64,000 bases of DNA from Enterovirga aerilata (lineage in GTDB: Bacteria > Pseudomonadota > Alphaproteobacteria > Rhizobiales > Beijerinckiaceae): assembly GCF_013044135.1 (NCBI RefSeq), contig NZ_JABEPP010000002.1, positions 620,001 through 684,000 of the forward strand, in the 5' to 3' direction. Shown piece by piece: positions 45,313 to 54,792 of the stretch (position 1 is its first letter; every line of letters begins with the position of its first letter). The notes under the pieces are model-generated. The model searched no databases. It was given only the letters and a program-made list of their open reading frames with translations, and was not told where the DNA came from. The position numbers were made by a program, and so were the translations under genes.

Positions 45313-45443
45313 CAACCCGACTGCCCTGGACATGGCGGCGAGCAGTGGAGCGCCCCATTGCGCCACGCCGCCAAGATGATCATCTTCGGTTCACCACTAG
45401 GCGGTGAGCGTAGCTGTAGTCCGCCTCGCTCTTCCGAGCACAG

Positions 45444-47966
45444 ATGCGACGGGGCTTGATGTCGGCAGAAACGGACCGGGCTTTTCTAACCCTTCGAACG
45501 CTCGAGCCGGACATACGGGCGGCTTTGGCGGAACACCCCAATGAGGCTGATACCCGCCTCAAGGCTCTCGACAGAATTCTTTTCGAGGTCATGGGCTGGA
45601 AGCGCGAAGCGGTGTTCACGGAGCCTCACACCGAGTCCGGCTTCATCGATTACCTGCTCACGGTCGGAGATCGCCGCGGTGCGATGGTCATCGAGGCGAA
45701 GAAGGCCGGCCTCTTGGCACCCGCCACGAAGTCTAATGAGGTCTCGTTCGTCAGCCTTTCCGGTCCCGTGGTGAAGCCGCTCGTACCTGGGATACGCCAG
45801 GCGCTCGGTTACGCTACGGAGAAGGGTGTTGCCGTCGCGGCGGTCACCGATGGCGAGACTTGGCTCTTCTTCCGCGCCTCGCGAACCGACGGCAGGCCTC
45901 CTCTGGAGGGCAAGGGTATTCTGTTTCCAACCCTTACGTCTGTCATTGAGACTTTTGGGCGCTTTGCCGAATTGCTTGGGCCCAGACCTGTTCTCGACCG
46001 TCGGCACTTGGCTCACCTGAAGGATGCGGAAGGCCTGGCGGTCGGAGATGCCGAGCAGCAGTTCTTCGCCTTCGACCCCGCCGAGGCTCGCATGCGTCCG
46101 CGCGACCCATTGGCGCACGACGCTTCGCTTCTATTTTCACAGTTCTTCTCTCGCCTCTCTGACGAGCAGGATCGAGAGATGCTTCGCGACTGCTTCGTCG
46201 AGACAGGGGAAAGCCGGAAGGCCGACCTAGAACTCCAGAAAATCATCCAGAAGGTCCTGAACAACATCTCGTCACTGAACACGGAGCACGGAGGTGCCCT
46301 TCAGGCAGAACTAGAGCGGACCATGACTTCGCGCCGGTCTGAAACCGTGCTGCTGATCGGCAACAAAGGGTCCGGCAAATCGACCTTCATCGACAGGTTC
46401 TTCGACCAGATCCTACCTTCCAGCGTGCGCGAGAGATGTGTCGTCGCGCGGGTCGACCTTGGAGACTACCACGGCGACCCTGACAAGATCGTAGTTTGGG
46501 CAATCCTCAAGCTGCGCGAGACGCTTGAGGCCGGGGTGTGCGCCAATACCCCACCCCATTACGAGGACCTTCAAGGCATCTTCTTTAAGGAATACCAGCG
46601 GTGGCGGAACGGCGCTCGTCGGCCGCTTTACCAGAAGGACAAGGACGAGTTCAAAATCCAGTTCGGTGAGCACATGGAAAAACGGCGAGAGAAGGAGCCG
46701 GACGAGTATGTCCGGCTCCTGCTCGACTGGGCGACCCGAGGTCAAGGCAAGCTGCCCTGCCTGATTTTCGACAACACGGACCAGTTTCCGGTCGAAGTGC
46801 AGGATGCGGTCTACCAGCTAGCTCATTCGCTCGAGAGCGCAGCGCCGGTGTTCAACATCGTCCCTATCACGGACCGGACGGTCTGGCGCCTGTCAAAGGC
46901 TGGAGCCCTCCAAAGCTATGCGGCTAAGAGCTTCTACCTCCCCGTCCCCGAGGCGAAGGAGATCATCTCTCGCCGCGTCAGCTTCCTGAAAGGGAAGCTC
47001 CGGAAGGAGCCAAACGCTGCGCGGGCGTACTTCTCGTCTAAAGGGTTCCAGGTCGAAGTTAACAACCTTCAGATGCTCGCCGAGGCAGTTGAGAAAGTGT
47101 TCGTTGAGAACGATTTCGTATCGGGCCTGATCGGGCGCCTGGGTAATTTCGACATCCGCCGCATGCTTAAGCTCGCAGAGCGGATCTTCCTCTCGCCAGA
47201 GATCAAGATCGACGACATTATACGATCCAAGTTCGGCGGCCCAACCGTCACGACGGACAAGTTCCGCACCCATCGTGCGCTCATTAAGGGTGAGTATGAC
47301 CGCTTCTCGGAGACTGAGAACGAGTTCGTCTCAAACCTCTTCTACAGTAACCCTCAGCGCCCTGGGTCCCCTCTCCTCTCCTTCTACGTGCTCTGGATCC
47401 TTCGCCAACGCATGAACAGCATCCGGAGCGACAGCGTCGAGGAGCGGCACTGGTTGATCACGGATCTCTGCGAGTACTTCGAGGCGTGCGGCGTCGCCGA
47501 AGAGCTAGTCCTTCACTGCGTGCGGCGATTGTACGAGCGGCGGCTTGTCGAAGCTCTAGATCCCAATCTCCAGGATCTTGGGATGGCGGACAAGATCGCG
47601 ATTAAGGAGAGCGGACTGGCTCACATTGAGCTCGTCCTGTCATCGACCGTCTACATCGAGCAGATGGCGCTCACGGCCGGTGTGAATGAGCTCTCGACCC
47701 GCGATGCCATCCGGCGACGTTCCTACACGAAGAACAGTACGGCGTTCATCGAGCTTCGGGACGTGTTCCTTCGGTACCTGCTCAAGGTGGATGCAGCGCG
47801 TTTGACGATCCCTGAAGGAGCACTGTACGGGCAACTCGCTGAAGCTCGCAGGAACATCCGTGGGCTTTGCGCGGGCGACCGCCCTCACCCACGTCGGGCC
47901 TTCCCGCGCGACGACCACCGGCGGAGGCCTCACAGCACCACACAGCGTCCAGGAGAGGCTCATTAG
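45444..47966 (+). CDS. Nuclease-ATPase fusion protein, candidate phage-defence effector
   Basis: An 840-residue protein. Residues 1-110 look like an HsdR-type PD-(D/E)xK nuclease domain: LKALDRILFEVMGW, then Asp69 in GFIDYLLTVGD and Glu84-x-Lys86 in AMVIEAKKAGLL. Residues 300-520 form a P-loop ATPase, with Walker A GNKGSGKST (306-314) and Walker B LIFDNTDQ (440-447), followed by an Arg-containing segment (PITDRTVWRLSKAGALQSYA). The C-terminal 300 residues are helical with a possible winged helix. The last 35 residues are Arg/His/Pro-rich, and another frame looks more natural there, so the end may be frameshifted near 47840. A second ATG at 45459 may be the start. Nuclease plus ATPase beside an integrase fits a single-gene defence system. 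I do not recognise a named system. Confidence 0.7.
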   Translation: MRRGLMSAETDRAFLTLRTLEPDIRAALAEHPNEADTRLKALDRILFEVMGWKREAVFTEPHTESGFIDYLLTVGDRRGAMVIEAKKAGLLAPATKSNEVSFVSLSGPVVKPLVPGIRQALGYATEKGVAVAAVTDGETWLFFRASRTDGRPPLEGKGILFPTLTSVIETFGRFAELLGPRPVLDRRHLAHLKDAEGLAVGDAEQQFFAFDPAEARMRPRDPLAHDASLLFSQFFSRLSDEQDREMLRDCFVETGESRKADLELQKIIQKVLNNISSLNTEHGGALQAELERTMTSRRSETVLLIGNKGSGKSTFIDRFFDQILPSSVRERCVVARVDLGDYHGDPDKIVVWAILKLRETLEAGVCANTPPHYEDLQGIFFKEYQRWRNGARRPLYQKDKDEFKIQFGEHMEKRREKEPDEYVRLLLDWATRGQGKLPCLIFDNTDQFPVEVQDAVYQLAHSLESAAPVFNIVPITDRTVWRLSKAGALQSYAAKSFYLPVPEAKEIISRRVSFLKGKLRKEPNAARAYFSSKGFQVEVNNLQMLAEAVEKVFVENDFVSGLIGRLGNFDIRRMLKLAERIFLSPEIKIDDIIRSKFGGPTVTTDKFRTHRALIKGEYDRFSETENEFVSNLFYSNPQRPGSPLLSFYVLWILRQRMNSIRSDSVEERHWLITDLCEYFEACGVAEELVLHCVRRLYERRLVEALDPNLQDLGMADKIAIKESGLAHIELVLSSTVYIEQMALTAGVNELSTRDAIRRRSYTKNSTAFIELRDVFLRYLLKVDAARLTIPEGALYGQLAEARRNIRGLCAGDRPHPRRAFPRDDHRRRPHSTTQRPGEAH

Positions 47967-48593
47967 GCTCACCCCATAGGGCCCTCCGTTTGGCAAGGAG
48001 AGTTGTCGGCAGGCTTGCCTGAGCCCGCAGGCAGTGCGCCACTCCACTGAGCAGGATCGTTCGTTCGGAGCTTTCGTCCGCTCCCCGCGCAATTCGATCC
48101 TGGCGAGTTCCTGTCACTCAACGGTTGGTTTTGAAACCAGTTGCAACTTGGTAGAGCTGAGGGGAGGAGAACCGCGCCGGCAGAACGTCAACAACATCAA
48201 TCACATGAGCAGGTACAGACTGAGGCGTTGGTGCCGGTGTTGTGTACCAAGTCTGCAATCTGCCGCAGGCGTCCCGAAACCGCAAACGCCCGCCGAGGCA
48301 CTTTCGCACCCAACCTGGATCGGTGCAGCGCCCCAACCGCCGCAGCGCCAATTCCTCGCTTAAGTAGCGTCAGCTGTGAGGCAGGCAAGGTATCAGAGCG
48401 GACGTCAGGAAGGCGACCGCTCTCGACCCAACTCGGTCAGAACATCGCTAACTGGCAACCTGCTCCCGCGTTCGCGACCCATCCTGGCCGAGAGCGGTCC
48501 GTCTGCTTCGGAGAGGCACCCGGGGGAAGCGGACCTGAGCGCAAGAAATGATAGCTCTCCATTCGGCCGTGGCGAATTGGTCCACGACGTTGA
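47967..48593. other. 627-bp gap with inverted repeats at the end of the second island
   Basis: No convincing gene. A palindrome TGGTTTTGAAACCA is at 48126-48139. GACCGCTCTCG (48415-48425) pairs with CGAGAGCGGTC (48489-48499). GGTCCG(tctg)CTTC (48496-48509) pairs with GAAGCGGACC (48526-48535). The last pair lies about 60 bases past the fdsD stop on the minus strand and could help end the fds transcript. I found no copy of the tRNA-Glu fragment here, so the right boundary of the island is unknown. Confidence 0.5.
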
Positions 48594-48902
48594 CTATCCA
48601 GCGTCGCCGGCGCCGAGTTGTCCGACTTCGTCTGGTCCCGCCGCTTCGCGCGCCGTCGGGCTCGGGCCCTTGCCGATCCGGTGCATAGCTCGCTCGACAA
48701 GCGGGTCGAGGCCACTTCCGTCTGCGTCGACATAGGCAAGGAGGTCACGCCGCATCACGGGAGACCAGAAGGCCACGATGTGGTCGTGCACGCCTGCGGC
48801 GGCTTCCTCGTCCGGGTAGGAGCGGAAAAACGAGGCGATCTGGTTGGCCATCCGCACGAGCTTCGTGGCGGGGTCCGTGGGAGCGTGGTCCATCCCGCTC
48901 AC
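48594..48902 (-). CDS. fdsD: NAD-dependent formate dehydrogenase delta subunit
   Basis: A 102-residue FdsD. The core reads LVRMANQIASFFRSYPDEEA, then AAGVHDHIVAFWSPVMRRDL LAYV, the family signature (N-Q-I-x-x-F-F and H-I-x-x-F-W-x-P-x-M). The delta subunit has no cofactor and is needed for assembly or activity of soluble FDH. It is the last gene of fdsGBAD and overlaps the fdsA stop by four bases. An internal ATG three codons in is also possible. The Ala/Gly-rich tail is longer than usual. Confidence 0.9.
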   Translation of the reverse strand: MSGMDHAPTDPATKLVRMANQIASFFRSYPDEEAAAGVHDHIVAFWSPVMRRDLLAYVDADGSGLDPLVERAMHRIGKGPSPTAREAAGPDEVGQLGAGDAG

Positions 48903-51742
48903 TCCGCCGCGTCCAGGTAGCCGCCGATGCGCTTGAGGGAGAATTCCTCGTCGTAGAACTTCGCCTGCCAGTCAGAGGGTCGGTTCGTCCTCCGGACCTG
49001 CACTGCCGTCACCTTGTATTCGGGGCAGTTGGTTGCCCAGTCCGAGTAATCAGTCGTGATCACGTTCGCGCCGGTCTTGGCGTGGTGGAAGGTCGTGTAG
49101 ACGACGCCCGGCTGCATGCGCTCGGAGATGCGCGCTTTGATCGCGATGTCGCCCGAGCGGCTCTCCAGCGCAACGAGGTCGCCGTCCGCGATACCGCGCA
49201 GCTCCGCATCGAAGGGGTGGATCTCGAGCACGTCCTCCTCGTGCCAGCGCGAGTTCTCCGTGCGGCGGGTCTGCGCGCCGACATTGTACTGACTGAGGAT
49301 CCGGCCGGTGGTGAGGATCAGCGGGAACTTCGCGCCCGTCCGCTCCTCCGTCGGCACGAACTCGGTGATCATGAACTTGCCGAGCCCGCGCACGAAACGG
49401 TCGACATGCATCATGGGCGTGCCGTTCGGTGCCGCCTCGTTGCAGGGCCACTGGATCGAGCCGACCTGGTCGAGCTTGGCGAAGGAGACGCCCGAGAAGG
49501 TCGGCGTGAGCGCCGCGATCTCGTCCATGATCTCGCTCGGGTGGCGGTAGCTCATCGGATAGCCGAGCGCATTCGAGAGGAGCTGCGTCACCTCCCAGTC
49601 CGCATAGCCCGCCATCGGCGACATGACCTTCCTGACGCGCGAGATGCGGCGCTCGGCATTGGTGAAGGTGCCGTCCTTCTCCAGGAACGACGAGCCGGGC
49701 AGGAAGACGTGGGCGTATTTGGCGGTCTCGTTCAGGAAGATGTCCTGCACGACCACGCATTCCATGGCGCGCAGGCCTGCCGTGACATGCTGCGTGTCGG
49801 GGTCGGACTGCGCCGGGTCCTCGCCCTGGATGTAGATGCCCTTGAAGCGGCCCTGCACGGCCTCGTCCAGCATGTTGGGAATGCGGAGGCCCGGCTCGCT
49901 CTGCAGCTTCACGCCCCAGAGCCCCTCGAACATCTCACGCGTCGCGTCGTCCGAGACGTGTCGGTAGCCGGGGAGCTCGTGCGGGAACGAGCCCATGTCG
50001 CAGGAGCCCTGGACGTTGTTCTGGCCGCGCAACGGGTTTACGCCGACGCCCTCGCGGCCGATATTGCCCGTCGCCATGGCCAGATTCGCCATGCCCATCA
50101 CCATGGTCGAGCCCTGCGAGTGCTCGGTGACGCCGAGGCCGTAATAGATCGCGGCATTGCCGCCGGTCGCGTAGAGGCGCGCGGCGGCCCGGACATCGGC
50201 AGCCGGAACTCCTGTGATCTCCTCCACGGCTTCCGGTGAGTTGCGCACCTCGGCGATGAAGCGTGCCCAGGTCTCGAAATCGTTCAGGTCGCAGCGCGTC
50301 CGGACGTAGTTCTCATCCACGAGGCCTTCCGTGACAACAACATGCGCGATTGCGTTGATGAGGGCGACATTCGCGCCGGGCTTGAGCTGCAGGTGGTAGT
50401 CGGCCCGCACGTGCGGCGACTTCACGAGGTCGATGCGGCGGGGATCCGCCACGATGAGGCGCGCACCCTCCCGAAGGCGCTTCTTCATGCGCGAGCCGAA
50501 GACCGGGTGGCCGTCGGTCGGGTTGGCCCCGATCACCAGGATCACATCGGCTTGCGCGACGGAGCGGAAATCCTGGGTGCCGGCCGAGGTGCCAAGCGTG
50601 ACCTTCAGGCCGTAGCCGGTCGGCGAATGGCAGACGCGGGCGCAGGTATCGACGTTGTTGTTGCCGAACCCTGCCCGGATCAGCTTCTGGACGAGGTAGG
50701 TCTCCTCGTTGGTGCAGCGGGATGACGTGATGCCGCCGATCGCGTCACGCCCGTAGCTCGCCTGGATGCGCCTGAACTCGGAGGCCGCGCGGTCGATCGC
50801 TTCCGCCCAGGTCACCTCCCGCCAGGGGTCGGTAATCGTCTCGCGGATCATCGGCTTGGTGATCCGGTCCTTATGGGTCGCGTAGCCATAGGCGAAGCGG
50901 CCCTTCACGCAGGAATGGCCCTCGTTGGCCTTGCCGTCCTTGTAGGGCACCATGCGGACGACCTTGTCGCCCTGCATCTCGGCCTTGAACGAACAGCCGA
51001 CTCCGCAATAGGCGCAGGTCGTCACCGCCGAGTGCTCCGGCACCCCCATCTCGATCACGGATTTTTCGTTCAGCGTCGCGGTCGGGCAGGCCTGCACGCA
51101 GGCGCCGCAGGAGACGCATTCCGACGAGAAGAAGTCTGTCCCGCCGGGCGAGACCTTCGAGCCGAAGCCGCGCCCTTGGATCGTAAGCGCGAACGTGCCC
51201 TGCACCTCCTCGCAGGCCCGGACGCAGCGGTTGCAGACGATGCACTTCGAACTCTCGAAGGCGAAGTAAGGGTTTGACGCGTCGGTCGGCGCGTCCAGAT
51301 GGTTCTCGCCCTCGTAGCCGTAGCGCACGTCGCGCAAGCCGACCGCACCCGCCTGCGTCTGCAGCTCGCAATCGCCGTTCGCCGAGCAGGTCAGGCAGGT
51401 GAGCGGGTGGTCGGAGATGTAGAGCTCCATCACGCCGCGCCGGAGCTTCGCCAGTTTCGGCGTCTGGGTGCGGACCACCATGCCGTCCTCCGCGATGGTC
51501 GTGCAGGAGGCGGGCGTGCCGCGCCGCCCCTCGACCTCGATCAGGCAGAGCCGGCAGGAGCCGAACGGCTCCAGCATGTCGGTGGCACAGAGTTTTGGGA
51601 TTTGCGTGCCCATCGTGGCCGCAGCGGCCATCACGGAGGTGCCAATCGGCACTGTGACCTCCTGGCCGTCGATCGTGAGCGTCACGGTGGTCGCCGCAAG
51701 CCGGATCGGCGTGCCGGTGTCGAGCTCCTTGATCAGAGCCAT
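48899..51742 (-). CDS. fdsA: NAD-dependent formate dehydrogenase alpha (molybdenum/tungsten) subunit
   Basis: The 947-residue catalytic subunit oxidises formate to CO2. The N-terminus has a [2Fe-2S] ferredoxin domain (EPFGSCRLCLIEVEG), a His-Cys [4Fe-4S] region (HPLTCLTCSANGDCEL) and two [4Fe-4S] motifs (CIVCNRCVRACEE, CVSCGACVQACPT). The molybdopterin part opens with TTCAYCGVGCSFKAEM. The metal ligand is Cys371 in CARVCHSPTGYGL, so this enzyme, unlike FdoG, is not a selenoprotein. The sulfurtransferase FdsC/FdhD is not next to it. Confidence 0.95.
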   Translation of the reverse strand: MALIKELDTGTPIRLAATTVTLTIDGQEVTVPIGTSVMAAAATMGTQIPKLCATDMLEPFGSCRLCLIEVEGRRGTPASCTTIAEDGMVVRTQTPKLAKLRRGVMELYISDHPLTCLTCSANGDCELQTQAGAVGLRDVRYGYEGENHLDAPTDASNPYFAFESSKCIVCNRCVRACEEVQGTFALTIQGRGFGSKVSPGGTDFFSSECVSCGACVQACPTATLNEKSVIEMGVPEHSAVTTCAYCGVGCSFKAEMQGDKVVRMVPYKDGKANEGHSCVKGRFAYGYATHKDRITKPMIRETITDPWREVTWAEAIDRAASEFRRIQASYGRDAIGGITSSRCTNEETYLVQKLIRAGFGNNNVDTCARVCHSPTGYGLKVTLGTSAGTQDFRSVAQADVILVIGANPTDGHPVFGSRMKKRLREGARLIVADPRRIDLVKSPHVRADYHLQLKPGANVALINAIAHVVVTEGLVDENYVRTRCDLNDFETWARFIAEVRNSPEAVEEITGVPAADVRAAARLYATGGNAAIYYGLGVTEHSQGSTMVMGMANLAMATGNIGREGVGVNPLRGQNNVQGSCDMGSFPHELPGYRHVSDDATREMFEGLWGVKLQSEPGLRIPNMLDEAVQGRFKGIYIQGEDPAQSDPDTQHVTAGLRAMECVVVQDIFLNETAKYAHVFLPGSSFLEKDGTFTNAERRISRVRKVMSPMAGYADWEVTQLLSNALGYPMSYRHPSEIMDEIAALTPTFSGVSFAKLDQVGSIQWPCNEAAPNGTPMMHVDRFVRGLGKFMITEFVPTEERTGAKFPLILTTGRILSQYNVGAQTRRTENSRWHEEDVLEIHPFDAELRGIADGDLVALESRSGDIAIKARISERMQPGVVYTTFHHAKTGANVITTDYSDWATNCPEYKVTAVQVRRTNRPSDWQAKFYDEEFSLKRIGGYLDAAE

Positions 51743-51752
51743 GGGCGTGCTC

Positions 51753-53321
51753 CTACTCCGCGGCCATGAGCGCGGGCGCTCGACGGAAATCCTCGGGAAA
51801 GTGGTTCAGCGCGCTCAGCACGGGCAGTGGCGTGAGGCCGCCCATGGCACAGAGCGAGCCGTCGGTCATGACCTCGCAGAGGTCGCGGACGAGCGTCAGG
51901 TTCTTCTCCGGTTCGATCCCGGCCGTAACCTTGTCGATCGTCTCGACGCCGCGGGTCGAGCCAATGCGGCAAGGCGTGCACTTGCCGCAGCTTTCGGCTG
52001 CGCAGAACTCGAAGGCAAAGCGAGCCTGCGCGGCCATGTCGACGGCATCGTCAAACACGACGATGCCGCCATGCCCAACCATGCCGCCCTTGGCGGCGAA
52101 AGCCTCGTAGTCGAGCGGCGTATCGAGCAGCTCCTGCGGAAAATAGGCGCCGAGCGGTCCGCCGACCTGCACGGCCCGGAGCGGGCGCCCTGAGCGGGTG
52201 CCGCCGCCGAACTCCTCGATCAGCTCCCTGAGAGGAGGCCCGAAGGGCAGTTCCACCAGCCCGCCGCGCGCGATGTTGCCGGCGAGCTGGAAGGCGAGCG
52301 TGCCGCGTGAGCGACCGATGCCGAAATCCGCATAGGCCTTGGCGCCGTTCGCCATGATCCAGGGCACGGTCGCGAGCGAGAGCACGTTGTTGACGATCGT
52401 CGGCTTGCCGAAGAGGCCCTTGATGGCGGGCAGCGGCGGCTTGGCCCGCACCATGCCGCGTTTGCCTTCGAGGCTGTCGAGCAGCGAGGTCTCCTCGCCG
52501 CAGATATAGGCGCCAGCGCCGAGCCGCGTCTCCAGCGTGAAGGCCCGGCCCGAGCCCATGACGGAGGATCCGAGATAGCCGGCCTTCGTGGCCGCCGCGA
52601 TCGCGTCCGTCATCGTGCGGAAGGCGTGCGGGTATTCGGACCGGATGTAGATGAAACCCTTCGTGGCCCCGACCGCCAGGCCCGCAATCGTCATGCCCTC
52701 GATCAGGGAGAAGGGATCGCCCTCCATCAGCATGCGGTCGGCGAAGGTGCCGCTGTCGCCCTCGTCGGCGTTGCAGACGACGTATTTCTGGTCGGCCTCC
52801 GCGAGGAGCACGGTTGACCACTTAATGCCGGTCGGAAAGCCCGCGCCGCCGCGGCCACGAAGGCCGGAGGCCTTTACCTCGTCGACGATTGCGGTCTGAC
52901 CCTCTGGGCGGCCGAGCATCTCCAGCGTGCGCTTCAGGCCGGCATAGCCGCCATGGGCCACGTAATCGTCGGGCGAGAGCGGATCGACGAGGCCGCAGCG
53001 CGCGAAGGTGAGGCGCGTCTGGCGGGCGAGATAGGGGATCTCCTCGGGGCGACCGACTCGGATCGGGTGCTCGCCGGCCGCGAGCCAGCCTGCATTGAAG
53101 AGCGAGACGACATCGGTCGGCTTCACGGGCCCGTAGGCGATGCGGGCGTCCGCAGTCTCGATCTCGACCATCGGCTCCAGCCAGAACAGCCCGCGCGAGC
53201 CGGTTCGGACAATCGTCACCGTCTCGCCGCGCTCCGCGGCGACGCGCTCGACCTCGCGTGCGACTTTGTCCGCTCCGAGCGCGACCGCCTGAGCATCCTT
53301 CGGGACGAAGATGCGGATCAT
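51753..53321 (-). CDS. fdsB: NAD-dependent formate dehydrogenase beta (NADH/FMN) subunit
   Basis: A 522-residue NuoF-like subunit. It carries FMN and NAD-binding sites (SGLRGRGGAGFPTGIKW, CNADEGDSGTFADRMLM), GAGAYICGEETSLLDSLEG and the [4Fe-4S] motif ESCGKCTPCRIGSTRG. It passes electrons from FdsA to NAD+. The ATG at 53321 overlaps the fdsG stop by four bases. The first 100 residues form a thioredoxin-like domain seen in FdsB and HoxF. Confidence 0.94.
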   Translation of the reverse strand: MIRIFVPKDAQAVALGADKVAREVERVAAERGETVTIVRTGSRGLFWLEPMVEIETADARIAYGPVKPTDVVSLFNAGWLAAGEHPIRVGRPEEIPYLARQTRLTFARCGLVDPLSPDDYVAHGGYAGLKRTLEMLGRPEGQTAIVDEVKASGLRGRGGAGFPTGIKWSTVLLAEADQKYVVCNADEGDSGTFADRMLMEGDPFSLIEGMTIAGLAVGATKGFIYIRSEYPHAFRTMTDAIAAATKAGYLGSSVMGSGRAFTLETRLGAGAYICGEETSLLDSLEGKRGMVRAKPPLPAIKGLFGKPTIVNNVLSLATVPWIMANGAKAYADFGIGRSRGTLAFQLAGNIARGGLVELPFGPPLRELIEEFGGGTRSGRPLRAVQVGGPLGAYFPQELLDTPLDYEAFAAKGGMVGHGGIVVFDDAVDMAAQARFAFEFCAAESCGKCTPCRIGSTRGVETIDKVTAGIEPEKNLTLVRDLCEVMTDGSLCAMGGLTPLPVLSALNHFPEDFRRAPALMAAE

Positions 53322-53788
53322 GCCCGAAGCTCCGCCACGGCGGCGTCGAAGGCTGCCGCATCGAGCCCCGAGACCGGCTCGCCGTCGATCAGGGCCGCCG
53401 GCCCGCAGGCGCAAAGGCCGAGGCAGAAGACGGGCTCCAAGGTGATGCGGCTGTCGAACGTCGTGCCGTGCCAGTCGACGCCGAGCCTGCGCTTGGCGTG
53501 ATCGGCCAGCTCGACCGCGCCCACGGACTGGCACGCCTCGGCCCGACAGAGCTTCACGACATGGCGGCCGGCCGGGGCCGATCGAAAATCATGATAAAAC
53601 GTAACGACGCCGTGGATCTCGGCGCGGGAGAGATTTAGGGCTTCCGCGATCATCGGGACGGCTTCCCGGTCGACGTAGCCGAAGGTCTCCTGAAGGGCGT
53701 GCAGGATCGGCAGCGTCGCCCCGTCCAGCGAGGCGTGCCTGCCGATGATCTCCGCTGCGAGCGCGGGATCCCAGGGCTCGTACTTCAT
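53318..53788 (-). CDS. fdsG: NAD-dependent formate dehydrogenase gamma (2Fe-2S) subunit
   Basis: A 156-residue NuoE-like subunit with a thioredoxin-fold [2Fe-2S] cluster. Ligands are in VKLCRAEACQSVGA and FCLGLCACGPAALI. The helical start reads LPILHALQETFGYVDREAVP, then the usual RAEIHGVVTFYHDFR. It is the first gene of fdsGBAD and would share its promoter region (53789-53885) with the end of the lysR gene. Confidence 0.94.
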   Translation of the reverse strand: MKYEPWDPALAAEIIGRHASLDGATLPILHALQETFGYVDREAVPMIAEALNLSRAEIHGVVTFYHDFRSAPAGRHVVKLCRAEACQSVGAVELADHAKRRLGVDWHGTTFDSRITLEPVFCLGLCACGPAALIDGEPVSGLDAAAFDAAVAELRA

Positions 53789-53885
53789 GTCCCGTCCTGA
53801 TCAGAATGGCTCTGATCTGCTGAGGAGACGGGCGAAGCGGCGTCAGATCAATGCAGCTGTTCCGTTGTGCGATAGAACATCTCTA

Positions 53886-54785
53886 TCAGCGCTCAGCTTC
53901 GAGCTGACGCGCCAGCTGACGCGCCTCCCGCACCAGCGCTGCCACCATTGGGGTCGTCGGCTCGCGGTGCGGAACGATCAGGCCGACGGAATGGGTCACG
54001 TCCGGCTCGACGATCGGGATGGATGCAACAGTGTCCGGCAGGCCGATACTCTCCGCCAGGATGGGCGGCAGCACGCTCGACCAGCGGCCCGTCCGCACAT
54101 GGGACACCATCACGATTGTGGAGTTCGAGACCAGCGTCGGCTCGGGCTCGATCCCGGCATTGCGCAGCATCTGGTCGATGATGCGCCGGTTCTGCATGTC
54201 CGGCGTCAGCAGGCAGAGCGGAAGCCGGCCGACCTCCGCCCAGGTCACGCTGCTCCGGTCCCCGAACTCGGCGGTGCGTGCGGTGAGCAGGCGATAGCGC
54301 TCGTCATAGAGCGGGACGGTCCGCACCTGGCCCAGCGGCTCGTTGTCGAGATAGCTCAGCCCGGCATCGATCTCGAGGTTCTCCAGCAGCGTCAGGATTT
54401 CGATGGAGGTGCTGGACAGGATCGTAAAGCGCACGCCCGGATGCTTTTCCCGGAAGGGCGTGGTGAGCCGCGCGACCATCGGCAGGGCCGTCGGGATCAC
54501 GGCGATGCGGACATGGCCATGCAGGCCGCGCTTCAGGGCGTCGACATCCTGCTTCATGGCCTTGGCGTCGCCGACAATGCGGCGCGCCCAGTCCAGGATG
54601 CGCTCCCCCTCCGGGGTGAACCCCTGGAAGCGCGAGGAGCGCTGCACGATCAGCACGCCCATCTGGTCCTCCAGCGACTTGATACCGGCCGAGAGCGTCG
54701 GCTGCGTCACCCTGCAAGCCTCTGCGGCCTTGCCGAAGTGACGCTCCCGCGCCAGCGCCAGGAGGAATTCGAGCTTGTCGATCAC
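53886..54785 (-). CDS. LysR-type regulator upstream of fdsGBAD
   Basis: A 299-residue LTTR. The helix-turn-helix reads FLLALARERHFGKAAEACRV, TQPTLSAGIKSLED. The effector domain follows with HVRIAVIPTALPMVARLTTP. It lies just upstream of fdsG on the same strand, the usual place of the FdsR-type regulator, and likely responds to formate. The wing region SRFQGFTPEGERILDWARRI is typical of this group. No LysR box was pinned down in the 97-base gap. Confidence 0.9.
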   Translation of the reverse strand: MIDKLEFLLALARERHFGKAAEACRVTQPTLSAGIKSLEDQMGVLIVQRSSRFQGFTPEGERILDWARRIVGDAKAMKQDVDALKRGLHGHVRIAVIPTALPMVARLTTPFREKHPGVRFTILSSTSIEILTLLENLEIDAGLSYLDNEPLGQVRTVPLYDERYRLLTARTAEFGDRSSVTWAEVGRLPLCLLTPDMQNRRIIDQMLRNAGIEPEPTLVSNSTIVMVSHVRTGRWSSVLPPILAESIGLPDTVASIPIVEPDVTHSVGLIVPHREPTTPMVAALVREARQLARQLEAER

Positions 54786-54792
54786 CGAGCCG

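Noticed and set aside
48034-48551. Plus-strand open frames between the nuclease-ATPase gene and fdsD
   Set aside because: Two overlapping frames with Arg/Pro/Ser-rich translation, no ribosome sites and no recognisable pattern.
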